From Roseiarcus sp963794655 (GTDB lineage Bacteria > Pseudomonadota > Alphaproteobacteria > Rhizobiales > Beijerinckiaceae), in the NCBI GenBank assembly GCA_963794655.1, contig CAWCEV010000006.1, positions 1,240,001 to 1,304,000 on the forward strand: 64,000 bases of DNA, given 5' to 3'. Shown here piece by piece: positions 17,750 through 25,006 of this stretch (positions within the stretch are counted from its first letter, which is position 1; every line of letters starts with the position of its first letter). The position numbers and the translations under genes were made by a program. A model generated the notes under the pieces. It did not search any database. It was not told where the DNA came from and was given only the letters and a program-made list of their open reading frames with translations.

Positions 17750-17798
17750 AATTTTGTGTGAAGGCAGCCTTTTGACCGCGAAAATTTTGTGTGAAAGG
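17750..17798. promoter_or_regulatory. tandem direct repeats upstream of leftward small-gene string
   Basis: AATTTTGTGTGAAGG at 17750-17764 recurs as AATTTTGTGTGAAAGG at 17783-17798, 33 bases apart (about three helical turns), immediately upstream of the gene starting at 17740. A degenerate third copy (AATTGTGTGTTTCAT) overlaps that gene's start. Helically phased repeats at a promoter suggest a regulator-binding array. Confidence 0.45.
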
Positions 17799-18020
17799 AG
17801 GCGGTCTTTTGAAAATGAAAAAACCAGCTAGGCGGCAGCGGGGGCCTCGCGGCGCGGCCGCCTCAATTCTGTTCCCGCCGAACGACCATCGCCGCGCAAT
17901 GCCGGCGTCAACGATCAAGGAAGCTCAAGGAAGCTCGCTGGCGGGCTTCGGCGGCGGCGGGATATTCCCCTTCCCCGCGGCATCGAAGCTGCTAGCGGGC
18001 CTTCCCTGACAGGCGGCGGG

Positions 18021-18138
18021 TGTCCATTAGGGCAGGGTCTATGAACACCTATCCACGCTCGCCCCTGAGGGCGTCCAATAGGGTCGTCTTGGCGATTTGG
18101 ACAGTCTTGGCGCGAAGGTCTTAGAGGCTATTGGACAC
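18021..18138. promoter_or_regulatory. res-like recombination/operator region of the serine recombinase
   Basis: Half-sites resembling the Tn3/gamma-delta resolvase consensus TGTCYRATA form inverted pairs here. Pair one is TGTCCATTA with TATGAACA (18021-18047, 27 bp). Pair two is CGTCCAATA with ATTTGGACA (18072-18103, 32 bp). A third block ends in TATTGGACA (to 18137, perfect on the minus strand) with a weak left half. The gap between blocks one and two is 24 bp. Three subsites of this size and spacing upstream of a resolvase gene match the known res layout (28, then 22 bp gap, then 34, then 25). Confidence 0.6.
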
Positions 18139-18345
18139 TTCCGGCTCGATCGCCCTCAATGCCGTAGCTTCCCGCTATGGTCTGGCGCCCTAGCGCGTAG
18201 TGGACGGGAAATCCATTGTGCGGCGTGGTTCGTTTAGGGTACATGCCAAAGAAACCAGGCAAGGGCGGTTCATTAAGTCGCAGTTGACAACTCAAAATGC
18301 ACTGATAAAAGGAAACCACTTAAAGCGAACCGAAGGGATTCCGCC

Positions 18346-18954
18346 ATGCTCGCCCGCTGTTACCTCCGCGCAAGTTCCGCCGAACAAGACGCCAGCCGCG
18401 CCCGCGAGCAAATCGAGACGTTCGCCGCGGAACGCGGCCTGCCGATCGCCGGAACCTACGTCGAGAACGAGTCCGGCGCGAAGCTGGCGCGGCCGGAGAT
18501 ATTCAGGCTGATCGGCAACTCGAAGCCCGGCGACGTGCTCTTGATCGAGCAAGTCGACCGGCTGTCGCGCTTGACCGATGGCGATTGGCGCAAACTCCGG
18601 GCCGAACTGGACTCGAAGCAAATCCAAGTCGTAGCGCTCGACTTGCCTACGTCATGGCAACTTGCGGCGCCCGGCGATGAGTTTACCGCCCGCATGTTCG
18701 CGGCGATCAATGCGATGCTGCTCGATATGCTCGCCGCTGTCGCTCGGAAGGATTTTGATGATCGCCGCCGCCGGCAAGCGCAAGGGATCGCCAAGGCGAA
18801 GAAGGCTGGCGCTTATCGCGGGCGCCCGGAGAACGCGGATCGCAACGCAGGGATCGCCGGTATGCTGCGCTCCGGCATGTCATGGACCGCTATTCAGGCG
18901 GCGACGGGTTGCAGTCGGGCCACGGTCGCGAAGGTGGCGAAGCGGGCGGCTTAG
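18346..18954 (+). CDS. small serine recombinase (resolvase)
   Basis: The 202-residue product has the resolvase fold. Active Ser10 is in YLRASSAEQDAS with neighbouring Arg8, then LLIEQVDRLSRL (the D-R-x-x-R motif), a long dimerisation helix (residues ~100-135), RRRRQAQGIAKAKKAGAYRGRP, and a C-terminal helix-turn-helix (SWTAIQAATGCSRATVAKVAK). Length fits Tn3-type resolvases or invertases rather than large integrases. It is transcribed rightward alone, ~210 bp downstream of a res-like array of inverted half-sites. It would resolve multimers or invert DNA, and may repress its own promoter. It gives the element a second recombination system besides the broken integrase. Confidence 0.9.
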   Translation: MLARCYLRASSAEQDASRAREQIETFAAERGLPIAGTYVENESGAKLARPEIFRLIGNSKPGDVLLIEQVDRLSRLTDGDWRKLRAELDSKQIQVVALDLPTSWQLAAPGDEFTARMFAAINAMLLDMLAAVARKDFDDRRRRQAQGIAKAKKAGAYRGRPENADRNAGIAGMLRSGMSWTAIQAATGCSRATVAKVAKRAA

Positions 18955-19253
18955 GTCGCCTGACCGGCCCTCGCCCTATCGGCTTCGCGTTGGCGCTCAA
19001 TATCGGCGTCGGCTGCGGAGTCCGACATGAGCACGACGAGGCCATCGATCTCCGCGAGAGCGAGTTGATCGGCTTTCGCGTCTGCCCGGCGACGAGCCAT
19101 CAATCCGCGTTGATACGAGTTGTAGCTTTCGCGAGTCGACCGAACGGTAGGCCGTCTAACATCGGCGATCGTGTTAGAGGGCTTCGGCGCGGGCGCAGAT
19201 AATTCCTTGCGCACGGATGGTTTGTGCGCAGACAATTCGGCGAACTTGATCAT
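18951..19253 (-). CDS. island hypothetical protein, 100 residues
   Basis: Starts MIKFAELSAHKPSVRKELS; a disordered Pro/Ser-rich first half precedes a basic helical region (YNSYQRGLMARRRADAKADQ) and an acidic helix. Its 3' end overlaps the convergent serine recombinase stop by a few bases and its start overlaps the preceding gene's stop by four (ATGA). It is the last of a three-gene leftward string (19725 to 18951). No known domain is visible. Confidence 0.5.
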   Translation of the reverse strand: MIKFAELSAHKPSVRKELSAPAPKPSNTIADVRRPTVRSTRESYNSYQRGLMARRRADAKADQLALAEIDGLVVLMSDSAADADIERQREADRARAGQAT

Positions 19254-19468
19254 ACCTTCACCCCGCGCTTCCGGGCTTGCCGCAAGGCGCGGGCGGCGCG
19301 GACCTTGACATAGGTCGGCGCTCGCGGATCATCGAGATCACGGCGTAGGCGCGCCCCGGCGACGATCACGGCGGCCTCTAGAAGCGCATTCATTTCAACA
19401 CGTTGCCTGTCCTCGGCGATCTGCTGCTGAGTGCGGCGGCGGCGTTTCGGTTTGACCTCGGTTGTCAT
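19250..19468 (-). CDS. small basic island protein, 72 residues
   Basis: The frame is open upstream, but the ATG at 19468 (MTTEVKPKRRRRTQQQIAE) is supported by its ATGA overlap with the gene before it. The N-terminus is a strongly basic patch (KPKRRRR), followed by a helix, and the C-terminus again ends in basic residues (ALRQARKRGVKV). A nucleic-acid-binding role is plausible. The stop overlaps the next start. Function unknown. Confidence 0.5.
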   Translation of the reverse strand: MTTEVKPKRRRRTQQQIAEDRQRVEMNALLEAAVIVAGARLRRDLDDPRAPTYVKVRAARALRQARKRGVKV

Positions 19469-19725
19469 CGTTTTTCCATTCGGTGTGTCTGGCGAGCGAG
19501 ATTCTTGCCCTTCCGCCCTCTCGGCGGAGAGTCGATTCGAGCAATTCCGGGCGTTTGCGGGGATTCGGCCTTCCTGGCGGTCCTCGCATAAACGTTGCTC
19601 AAGCCGTCCATAAGCGGCCCTTTTTGTACCTTTTCGCACAGATTACGATATTCGAGGCCGCGATCGGCTGAGTCGATAGGAATCTGCGGGCTTGCGACCG
19701 GCTTCAGGATGGTCAGGAAGGCCAT
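19465..19725 (-). CDS. island hypothetical protein, 86 residues
   Basis: Starts MAFLTILKPVASPQIPIDSADRGLEYRN. It contains a YRNLCEKVQKGPLMDGLSNVYARTARK segment that looks helical, then a basic C-terminus. Four-base coupling to the next gene supports translation. It heads the 19725-18951 string. No family recognised. Confidence 0.45.
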   Translation of the reverse strand: MAFLTILKPVASPQIPIDSADRGLEYRNLCEKVQKGPLMDGLSNVYARTARKAESPQTPGIARIDSPPRGRKGKNLARQTHRMEKR

Positions 19726-19999
19726 CTAGACGCCCTTCCTTCCCCGATGGGCGGCTGAGCAGCTCCGCAGGCATGATGGCGGTCTTTGAGGCTCCTATCG
19801 CGGCGCGTCGGCCTTGTGGGTGTCTCTGGCCTCGGTGGGTCGCGTCGTAGGGCGGTGCTTGGCCCTTATCGGGCCATGTGGCTGCGGGCGCCGGATCGAA
19901 GTGAGGAAGGCGCGAGGGCGTCTCGCAGCGACGGCGGTTTTAAGCCTTCCGCCGCATGTGCAAATCCGGTAGGGGCCTGGTGACAGGTGGAGGGACGCC

Positions 20000-20302
20000 A
20001 TGGGAGACCAAAAAAGCAAAGGCTTGTTGGTGAGGGCCGTATGTCTGACGCTCGCGATCTCGTTGTTGAGCGGATGCGCCAATCACCCCGTCGATTGTTC
20101 TATGGGATTTTATCATGCCGACTGTCTGCCGGGCACGGCGGGATATGACAATCCGGATAAGTTCGCCGACGCCGACGACAAGCAATGCCGATCCTACGGC
20201 CTGGCGTTCGGAACGCCTCAATACGCCGACTGTCGGCTGAAGCTCAGCGGTGAGCACAAAGGTTCTGAGCCGGTTCTAGGGGTTGTCCTTACCCCGAAAT
20301 AG
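20000..20302 (+). CDS. small lipoprotein
   Basis: A GGAGGGA ribosome-binding site precedes the ATG at 20000. The N-terminus is a lipoprotein signal: basic MGDQKSKGLLVR, hydrophobic core, lipobox LLSGC with lipidated Cys at residue 26. The mature ~75-residue part has three further Cys residues (VDCS, ADCL, KQCRS) and one near YADCRL, which could form disulfides. It contains PGTAGYDNPDKFADADDKQC and ends in a hydrophobic strand. Small lipoproteins of this kind are frequent in alphaproteobacterial islands. Function unknown. It is transcribed alone, opposite to its neighbours. Confidence 0.7.
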   Translation: MGDQKSKGLLVRAVCLTLAISLLSGCANHPVDCSMGFYHADCLPGTAGYDNPDKFADADDKQCRSYGLAFGTPQYADCRLKLSGEHKGSEPVLGVVLTPK

Positions 20303-20325
20303 CGCAGTCGAACTGGCGCAAGCGT

Positions 20326-20599
20326 CTATGCGACCTCGAACAGCGGAAGGGACGCCGGACGCGTGTCTGCCGGCCGCTCCGGGCGCCACGCCTTTCGGCC
20401 GGCGACCTTGCGATCTTTCCAGCCGAGCGAGCACATGATCGCGAACAAGCGCCGCCATTCTGCCGGCATCATCGAATCGAATTGCCGACCTAGCGCTCGT
20501 ACAAGCTCTGCCGGACGAACCTCCTGCTTTCCCGGCGATGTAGTCGCGGAGAGCCGCGCGCCAATCATTTTCATCCATCGACAGAAGTTCCTCTTGCAT
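20326..20599 (-). pseudogene. island hypothetical gene with probable frameshift
   Basis: One frame from 20599 gives MQEELLSMDENDWRAALRDY then IAGKAG. The coding-like sequence then switches to a second frame near 20530 (EVRPAELVRALGRQFDSMM), which continues WRRLFAIMCSLGWKDRKVAGRKAW to the stop at 20326. Neither frame alone looks protein-like along its whole length; together they give a ~90-residue helical, basic protein. The switch falls at GCCGGGAAAGCAGGAGG, where one base gained or lost would explain it. It is the third frameshifted gene in the island. Confidence 0.5.
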
Positions 20600-20794
20600 T
20601 GTGGGAAGGCCGGGCCAGTGGGTTGCGAGGCCGGGCGCGGTAGTGAATCACAGGTGACTATGAGAAAGGGTTTCGCTAGCGCTCGCATGTGTCTGACGAG
20701 CCGGCCCATGATCCTGCCCTGGCCCGAGACTAGCAGTTACGCCGACCTGCGCCGTGTTCGTATTCTCACGTATACGTACGCGACGCCGTTCATC

Positions 20795-20878
20795 TGACAC
20801 CATTTCCGGAAGGGGGTGACACCATTTTTCGGAGACGCTCACGGTGACACCATTTCCGGAGCGGGTGACACCATTTTA
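20795..20878. repeat. iteron-like direct repeats
   Basis: Four direct copies of TGACACCATTTCCGGA or near variants occur at 20795-20810, 20817-20833, 20845-20860 and 20866-20878, spaced 21-28 bases. Copies three and four form the last codons of the zinc-finger gene (encoding KMVSP and EMVSP); the other two lie downstream. Short, evenly spaced direct repeats beside a DNA-binding gene resemble initiator or regulator iterons. Confidence 0.6.
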
Positions 20879-21450
20879 GAGCGCCCCACAAGGTCAACCG
20901 GGTCGACCAGGAAAGCGACCTGTGTTCGCCGCCTGAGCGTGTAGTTGTTGCTTCGGACGCGGATCAAACCGCGTTCAGCGAGCCGTCCAAGCAACGGGAT
21001 CGCGTCGCGCTTGGAACCGCCGCACTCCGCAACGATAGCGCGCTGCGATATCTCGAACCATTGTCGGGTCGCCGTCTGTCCGGCGCAAAACGTCAGTACG
21101 CGCCTCTCGGCCCGCTTCAGCCCGACAAGCGACGCATCCGGCGCCTTCGGCAACATCGAGGGATTTCCACGGCGCCTCGTCGGGCCGCGGCCGCGCTCGA
21201 ATCCGGCCACAACAGCCGCGTCGAGAAGCGCGTTGTCGCCTCTCGCCTTGCCGGCCCCGCACTCGTTGCAGCACATGACGACGCCCTTCGGCTTCGCCGT
21301 GACCGCCATCGCGTAGGCGCCGCAAACAAAACAGCCGGCGTTCCGGCCGGTTCGCCTGTCGTCGTTCCAGTCGCCGCCTCGCGCCAAAGTGAGAGCCTTG
21401 GCGCGTTCTCTCGTGAGAGCAGCTACGTATTGACGCTCAACGGTCGCCAT
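20839..21450 (-). CDS. zinc-finger plus winged-helix island protein
   Basis: Start taken at ATG 21450 (MATVERQYVAALTRER), giving 203 residues. Residues ~35-70 hold a probable four-Cys zinc ribbon (CFVCG, then CCNECG). The C-terminal half has the look of a winged helix-turn-helix (RQWFEISQRAIVAECGGSKRDAIPLLGRLAERGLIRV), followed by a short tail built from iteron-encoded KMVSP/EMVSP peptides. It is probably a DNA-binding regulator or replication-associated protein of the element. The upstream small gene ends 25 bases before this start, so the two are likely co-transcribed. No enzyme motif is present. Confidence 0.6.
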   Translation of the reverse strand: MATVERQYVAALTRERAKALTLARGGDWNDDRRTGRNAGCFVCGAYAMAVTAKPKGVVMCCNECGAGKARGDNALLDAAVVAGFERGRGPTRRRGNPSMLPKAPDASLVGLKRAERRVLTFCAGQTATRQWFEISQRAIVAECGGSKRDAIPLLGRLAERGLIRVRSNNYTLRRRTQVAFLVDPVDLVGRSKMVSPAPEMVSP

Positions 21451-21472
21451 GATTGCGACCCCACTGCTTGAT

Positions 21473-21649
21473 TCAAGCAACGGCGTCGGCGGGATCAATC
21501 ATAGTCACGTCGTTGACGATGTAGATCGGCAGGCGCCCCTTTGCTATAGCGCGCCTCAGATTGCGGTCGTCAATGCGAAACACTTCCCGGCAAACGCGCT
21601 TGGTCATAAGGCCCGGACGACTAGCGCCGTCGGGCGTAGTTATAGGCAT
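21473..21649 (-). CDS. small excisionase-like DNA-binding protein
   Basis: A 58-residue product from ATG 21647-21649 (MPITTPDGASRPGLMTKRVC). The core FRIDDRNLRRAIAKGRLPIY followed by VNDVTMIDPADAV has the pattern of the MerR/excisionase-type helix-turn-helix used by recombination directionality factors: helix, recognition helix with RRAIAKGRLP, then a wing ending in a Pro-Ala-Asp turn. Preceded by ACAAGGA. Its size and position on an integrase-bearing element make an excisionase or small regulator the best guess. The next gene starts 22 bases further on. Confidence 0.55.
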   Translation of the reverse strand: MPITTPDGASRPGLMTKRVCREVFRIDDRNLRRAIAKGRLPIYIVNDVTMIDPADAVA

Positions 21650-21818
21650 GAAAAATCCTTGTGGGTTACTCGGCCTCGGACGCCGGTCGCGACGTAACGC
21701 GGCAGTTTGGGCATAATCGCCCGTTCATGCGTCGCACGCAGCGGCGCATGGGCTGGCGGTCAGTGGTTGAAAGATCGAGGCGCGGCGGTGACCGCGTCCC
21801 ATGTAGAGAAGCGTCCGC

Positions 21819-22070
21819 TCACTTGCATTTCGTAGCAAGCGAAATCAGAAGCAGGCGTCGAGCGTCAGGCGCGGTAACGCCGAATGATCGGCTTCGGCGC
21901 CGGGCCGGGGAGCGGCGGCAATCCTTGAATGAATCGATCGCCGTCTTCGCCGCGGATTCTCCAGTGACCCAAAATCTTCGCCGTCCGTAGTTGGCCGCTC
22001 GCGGTTGGCGATCCAGGCTTCGGTCGGAAAGATTGTGGGCGACGCCGAACTCGCGCTTAGTCAGGCTCAT
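21819..22070 (-). CDS. possible small island protein
   Basis: The frame from ATG 22070 starts MSLTKREFGVAHNLSDRSL and runs 83 residues with a basic, Arg-rich second half. It lies eight bases after the stop of the 289-residue gene, which favours it. The composition of the second half is poor, however, and the 3' end is occupied by the second copy of the operator-like dyad. Another frame over the same bases is also open. A frameshift is possible. Low confidence. Confidence 0.3.
   Translation of the reverse strand: MSLTKREFGVAHNLSDRSLDRQPRAANYGRRRFWVTGESAAKTAIDSFKDCRRSPARRRSRSFGVTAPDARRLLLISLATKCK
21821..21838. promoter_or_regulatory. operator-like dyad, copy 2
   Basis: ACTTGCATTTCGTAGCAA matches 17 of 18 bases of the site at 8377-8394. 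On the minus strand it is a perfect CTTGC-N8-GCAAG palindrome. It lies 172-189 bases upstream of the excisionase-like gene. Confidence 0.45.
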
Positions 22071-22075
22071 GCGCC

Positions 22076-22945
22076 CTAGTGCAACGGACATACAGGCGCG
22101 GCGGCGCGTTGATCGCGACGCCGCGAAAAATTGATGCCGGCGAGGAACTTGGGAACGGTCCCGCGGCCGGCGGCGAACGCCATGAGTTCACGCCGATCGA
22201 GCTTGCGGCCGGCCCATTTCGTCTGCCGCACAGTCGGCGCGGGCGCGGGGTGACGAACCTTCGCCTGATCGGCGCGTCGCAGTCCGATGAGAATTCCGTG
22301 AATGTTCGCGGTCGCTAGACAGTCCGCGGTGGCAACGTTTGCGGCCCCGACTACAAGACCGGGCGAGACGTTGGCCTTGATGCGCGGGGGCGCTTGGAAG
22401 CGGCCATCGCCCTTCGGCGCGTCGTGCCACGAGGGCGTCAACGCCGGGTGACGCGCTATCGGAAGGACCTCCAAGCAAAGCTCGGTCGGCGGCGATCGAA
22501 AATAGCGCCGGGCATCGGGATCGAGGAGTCGCGCCTCGGGGTCGACCTCGGCAGGAACGTCATCGCCGTGCGGCATGACGAGACGATCAAGTATGTCGGC
22601 GGGGATTTCGGCGCGAAAGGCGCCTGGGTCGCGCTTGGCTCGCTCCCGCAAACGAGCGCGGCTCCGTTTCTCAAGATCGACGTTGCGAAGTGATCGCCGC
22701 GGAGGCGGCTTCTGCTCGTCGTCGAAATCAGTGACGATATAGCCGCGATTGATGTCTGCGGCGTCGCCCTCGTCATCGTCGCCAGCGTCGAACAGCGCCG
22801 TGAAGGGAACCGGATCGATGTCGCAAGGGGTGTACGAGCTATCGCGGAACTCGCTGCGCTCGGCGCGGGGCTTCGGATGGGCTGCAAGGATGGCGTCGGC
22901 CGCACGCTCAATGGCCCTCCTACTCATATGGTTAGGTCGATACAT
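22076..22945 (-). CDS. island hypothetical protein, 289 residues
   Basis: Start at ATG 22945 (MYRPNHMSRRAIERAAD). The first half is acidic and partly disordered (FDAGDDDEGDAADINRGYIV, then FDDEQKPPPRRS). A basic helical region follows (DLEKRSRARLRERAKRDPGAF), then a Pro/Ala-rich second half with scattered positive charge, ending in basic and His residues. No membrane segment or catalytic motif is seen. It is the right-most gene of the element, 235 bp from attR, and is transcribed toward the island interior. Related proteins would be expected only on similar islands. Confidence 0.5.
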   Translation of the reverse strand: MYRPNHMSRRAIERAADAILAAHPKPRAERSEFRDSSYTPCDIDPVPFTALFDAGDDDEGDAADINRGYIVTDFDDEQKPPPRRSLRNVDLEKRSRARLRERAKRDPGAFRAEIPADILDRLVMPHGDDVPAEVDPEARLLDPDARRYFRSPPTELCLEVLPIARHPALTPSWHDAPKGDGRFQAPPRIKANVSPGLVVGAANVATADCLATANIHGILIGLRRADQAKVRHPAPAPTVRQTKWAGRKLDRRELMAFAAGRGTVPKFLAGINFSRRRDQRAAAPVCPLH

Positions 22946-23180
22946 TTCACAATCTCGTTTTGTGCGCTGCGGTGGCGGGTTAGGGGCGAAGGCATGAAAA
23001 GTTGGCGGGGCGGTGCGCTTCAGGCGTACTCTACGCAGCTGGCCCCCGCCTTTGACAGCTAGGCAGCGTCTCGGAACCGATGGGCGCCGGTGCGGGCGCG
23101 ACGAAATAGCCGTTGCGATTCAAATGGGCGTTCTAACTGGTGCGGGAAGCAAGCGCCTCTAATCGTTCGGCTTGCCACTT
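22946..23180. other. island right end, no gene seen
   Basis: Between the last island gene and attR no supported reading frame, tRNA or transposase remnant was found. Confidence 0.4.
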
Positions 23181-23195
23181 CGGCTAGGGGCACCA
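23181..23195 (+). other. right attachment core (attR)
   Basis: CGGCTAGGGGCACCA is an exact copy of the tRNA-Leu 3' end at 6230-6244. It is an isolated 15 bp: the rest of a tRNA is not present around it. This is the pattern left when an element integrates at a tRNA 3' end and restores the gene on one side only. Confidence 0.8.
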
Positions 23196-23555
23196 CAGCG
23201 CTCCCGTAGATATCCGAAGGCGCAGGTCGACCTCTTCGATCGGCTTGACCGGCGTGTCGCTCCGACCGTTTCCGAGTGCCCCAGCGGCTGCTCAAGCCCG
23301 TTCGGCGTCAAATCCATAAATCGCCGCTCGTCCCTTACGCTGCCTGATTGTCTGGGAACCAATCCTGGCGATCACTCGTTGGCTTACTCAATTCGGCCGC
23401 CCAGCGAAGCGGCTTCCAGACCACTGAAGGCGCGGTCTCGGCCGGCCGAGGCGGAATGCGGCGAGGCGCCGTCTCGCGCCTGGTTGAATCCGGGAAGCTG
23501 TCCTTTCGGTCTCGACAAGACTAGGCTGCGTCGCCAACAGCGAGAGGCGTCGTCG
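23196..23555. other. intergenic stretch between attR and the LTXXQ gene
   Basis: The frame of the next gene is open through this region, but its translation is Ser/Arg/Pro-rich without domain features, so it is regarded as noncoding. No promoter could be assigned with confidence. Confidence 0.4.
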
Positions 23556-24056
23556 ATGGAACGCACCCTCCTATCCGCAACCGCAGCCGCCCTTTTCTCG
23601 GGTATCGGTTTCATTACAATCGGCCTCGCGCAGACCGATCAAAAGCCTACTCACGAGGAGCTCGTACAGCATTGGGCGGAGGGGGCTATCGACGCCCAGC
23701 TTAAGGTCATGAAGACCAATCTTCGGCTATCCGCTGACCAAGAAAAGAATTGGGGCTCGTTTGAATCCGCAGTTCAAGAGGCCGAAAAGGCGCGCCTGAT
23801 AGCCCTGCAAAAAGAGCAGGGCGGCAACTTGTCCCCCATGGACCGCCTGAACGCAAAGGCGGAGCGCCTTGCGCAGAGCAAGGAAGGTCTTGAGAAGATC
23901 GTCGATGCGGCCAGGCCCTTGTATGCGAGCCTCAATGAGGCCCAGAAACACAATTTCATCGCCCAAGGACGAATGCTGGTGCCTGAGCGGGGGCTCTTTG
24001 CAAAGAAGATGCGGCGCCTGCCCGTCGACGAGGGCGACGCGCACAGCCTGAAGTAG
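23556..24056 (+). CDS. LTXXQ/Spy-like periplasmic protein
   Basis: The ATG at 23556 opens a signal peptide (MERTLLSATAAALFSGIGFITIGLAQ region) with cleavage expected after LAQ. The mature ~140 residues are all helical, with LSADQEKNWGSFESAVQEAEKAR in the middle and LYASLNEAQKHNF near the end. These are the paired L-x-x-x-Q motifs of the LTXXQ/CpxP-Spy family, which act as periplasmic ATP-independent chaperones or stress sensors. Length (166) is typical. It lies just outside the island's right end and has no close co-oriented neighbour. Confidence 0.75.
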   Translation: MERTLLSATAAALFSGIGFITIGLAQTDQKPTHEELVQHWAEGAIDAQLKVMKTNLRLSADQEKNWGSFESAVQEAEKARLIALQKEQGGNLSPMDRLNAKAERLAQSKEGLEKIVDAARPLYASLNEAQKHNFIAQGRMLVPERGLFAKKMRRLPVDEGDAHSLK

Positions 24057-24263
24057 CGGTGGCTGGATCAAAACGCCATGTCTCGCGGGCTGAGCCGGCC
24101 CACCCTTTGGCGCCGAAGTTGCCCGAGCGAACCTGGCGAAGCACCGTACCATCGGAAAGCACAGCGAAGTATCTGCGGCTTTTGATGTCGCCAATGAAAA
24201 GATCCATGCCGTGGCGACTGCGGACGGCGCCGAGGAGGGGCGGAAGCGCCAAGATTGCAGTCA

Positions 24264-24560
24264 TCATCCGCGTCTAGGGAACCTCAATTGGGCATATCGG
24301 TTGTTAGCTATGTTTCGGACGTTCGCAGCCGCCTTCGTCGTCAGCCTCGTCGCAGGCTCCCCCGTCGCTCTTTCTCGAACGGAGGAAATCAATAGGAGCG
24401 GGACGGACACGAGAAGCGCGATCTGGGTCAGAAGAATGAATTGGAGCCCGCTCAGATGCTTGGCCGCGGGTGATGATAGGGGCGCTTGCGCAGCGATCAG
24501 CACTGACGCCGCAAGTGCGTAGGTGCTTCCAAGACTACGGGACACAGCAACGTTTCCCAT
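24264..24560 (-). pseudogene. EamA/DMT-type transporter fragment
   Basis: From ATG 24560 the first ~65 residues contain two membrane helices in EamA style (YALAASVLIAAQAPLSSPAA; LQFILLTQIALLVSVPLLLI). An intact DMT transporter has about ten helices in ~290 residues. Here the frame turns into Arg/Asn-rich sequence and stops after 98 residues. It is therefore a 5' remnant of a transporter gene. The rest was not found downstream, so it is probably a deletion product. Confidence 0.5.
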
Positions 24561-25006
24561 CGGCTTCCTGAAGCCTGAGACTTGGCGGCAGGCGGATAGG
24601 CGCAGCCGTTGTCATTCGTCATCAACTTGCCGGCGCTGGCCAGACGGCTGGTCGCTCAAAGGCGACGACCCTGAGCCCACCATTTGGTGTCGCTCCGTAC
24701 TGCTAGTCGTGCGGGACGCCGCAGCTATCTTGGCCGCCCTTTGCACGAACGACGACGCGGATGTTTCGTTCCTTTGCGCGAGTGGCTTGTTGCCTTTGAG
24801 GCAGTCGCCGTTGGGCCGCAGGCGAGCAGCGAATCATCCGACGCCCCTGGCGGCGAGCCGCTGCGACAGGCCAGCGCGGGGCTATCACGGGACGAATTTT
24901 CCCCGGCCGTTGGGATGCGCTCGGGCAGCGGTGAAATCTCAAACGGGCCCGGAACAAAGGTGCATTGGTCGGGATTGTCCGAAAGCAATCAACCGAGGAG
25001 AGAGTG
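24561..25006. other. intergenic stretch, no gene seen
   Basis: Several frames are open because of high GC, but none shows domain-like composition. A GAGGAGAG ribosome-binding site at its right end serves the CsbD-like gene. Confidence 0.4.

Larger units (their letters stand above)
6230..23195. mobile_element. integrated element in tRNA-Leu (genomic island with arginine deiminase cargo)
   Basis: The 3' end of the tRNA gene, CGGCTAGGGGCACCA (6230-6244), is repeated exactly at 23181-23195, 17 kb away. A tyrosine integrase gene lies immediately inside the left copy. The interior carries small phage-style genes at both ends, a ParB-like gene, a small serine recombinase with a res-like upstream region, iteron-like repeats and zinc-finger/helix-turn-helix proteins. 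Metabolic cargo (arginine deiminase, antiporter, YfcC carrier, outer-membrane protein) sits in the middle. No head, tail, lysis or conjugation genes are seen, so it is not a complete prophage or ICE. The integrase and ParB frameshifts suggest it may now be immobile. Confidence 0.8.

Noticed and set aside
20648..20842. 64-residue minus-strand frame beginning MSVSEKWCHPLPEMVSD
   Set aside because: Its start is made of iteron sequence and the rest has no protein-like pattern.
20795..20878. Possible CRISPR array
   Set aside because: Only four short units with 5-12-base gaps, degenerate ends and no cas genes; iterons fit better.
23956..24267. 103-residue minus-strand frame starting MMTAILALPPLLGAV
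   Set aside because: Part of it looks protein-like, but its 3' third is antisense to the LTXXQ gene and no family was recognised; not confident enough to list.
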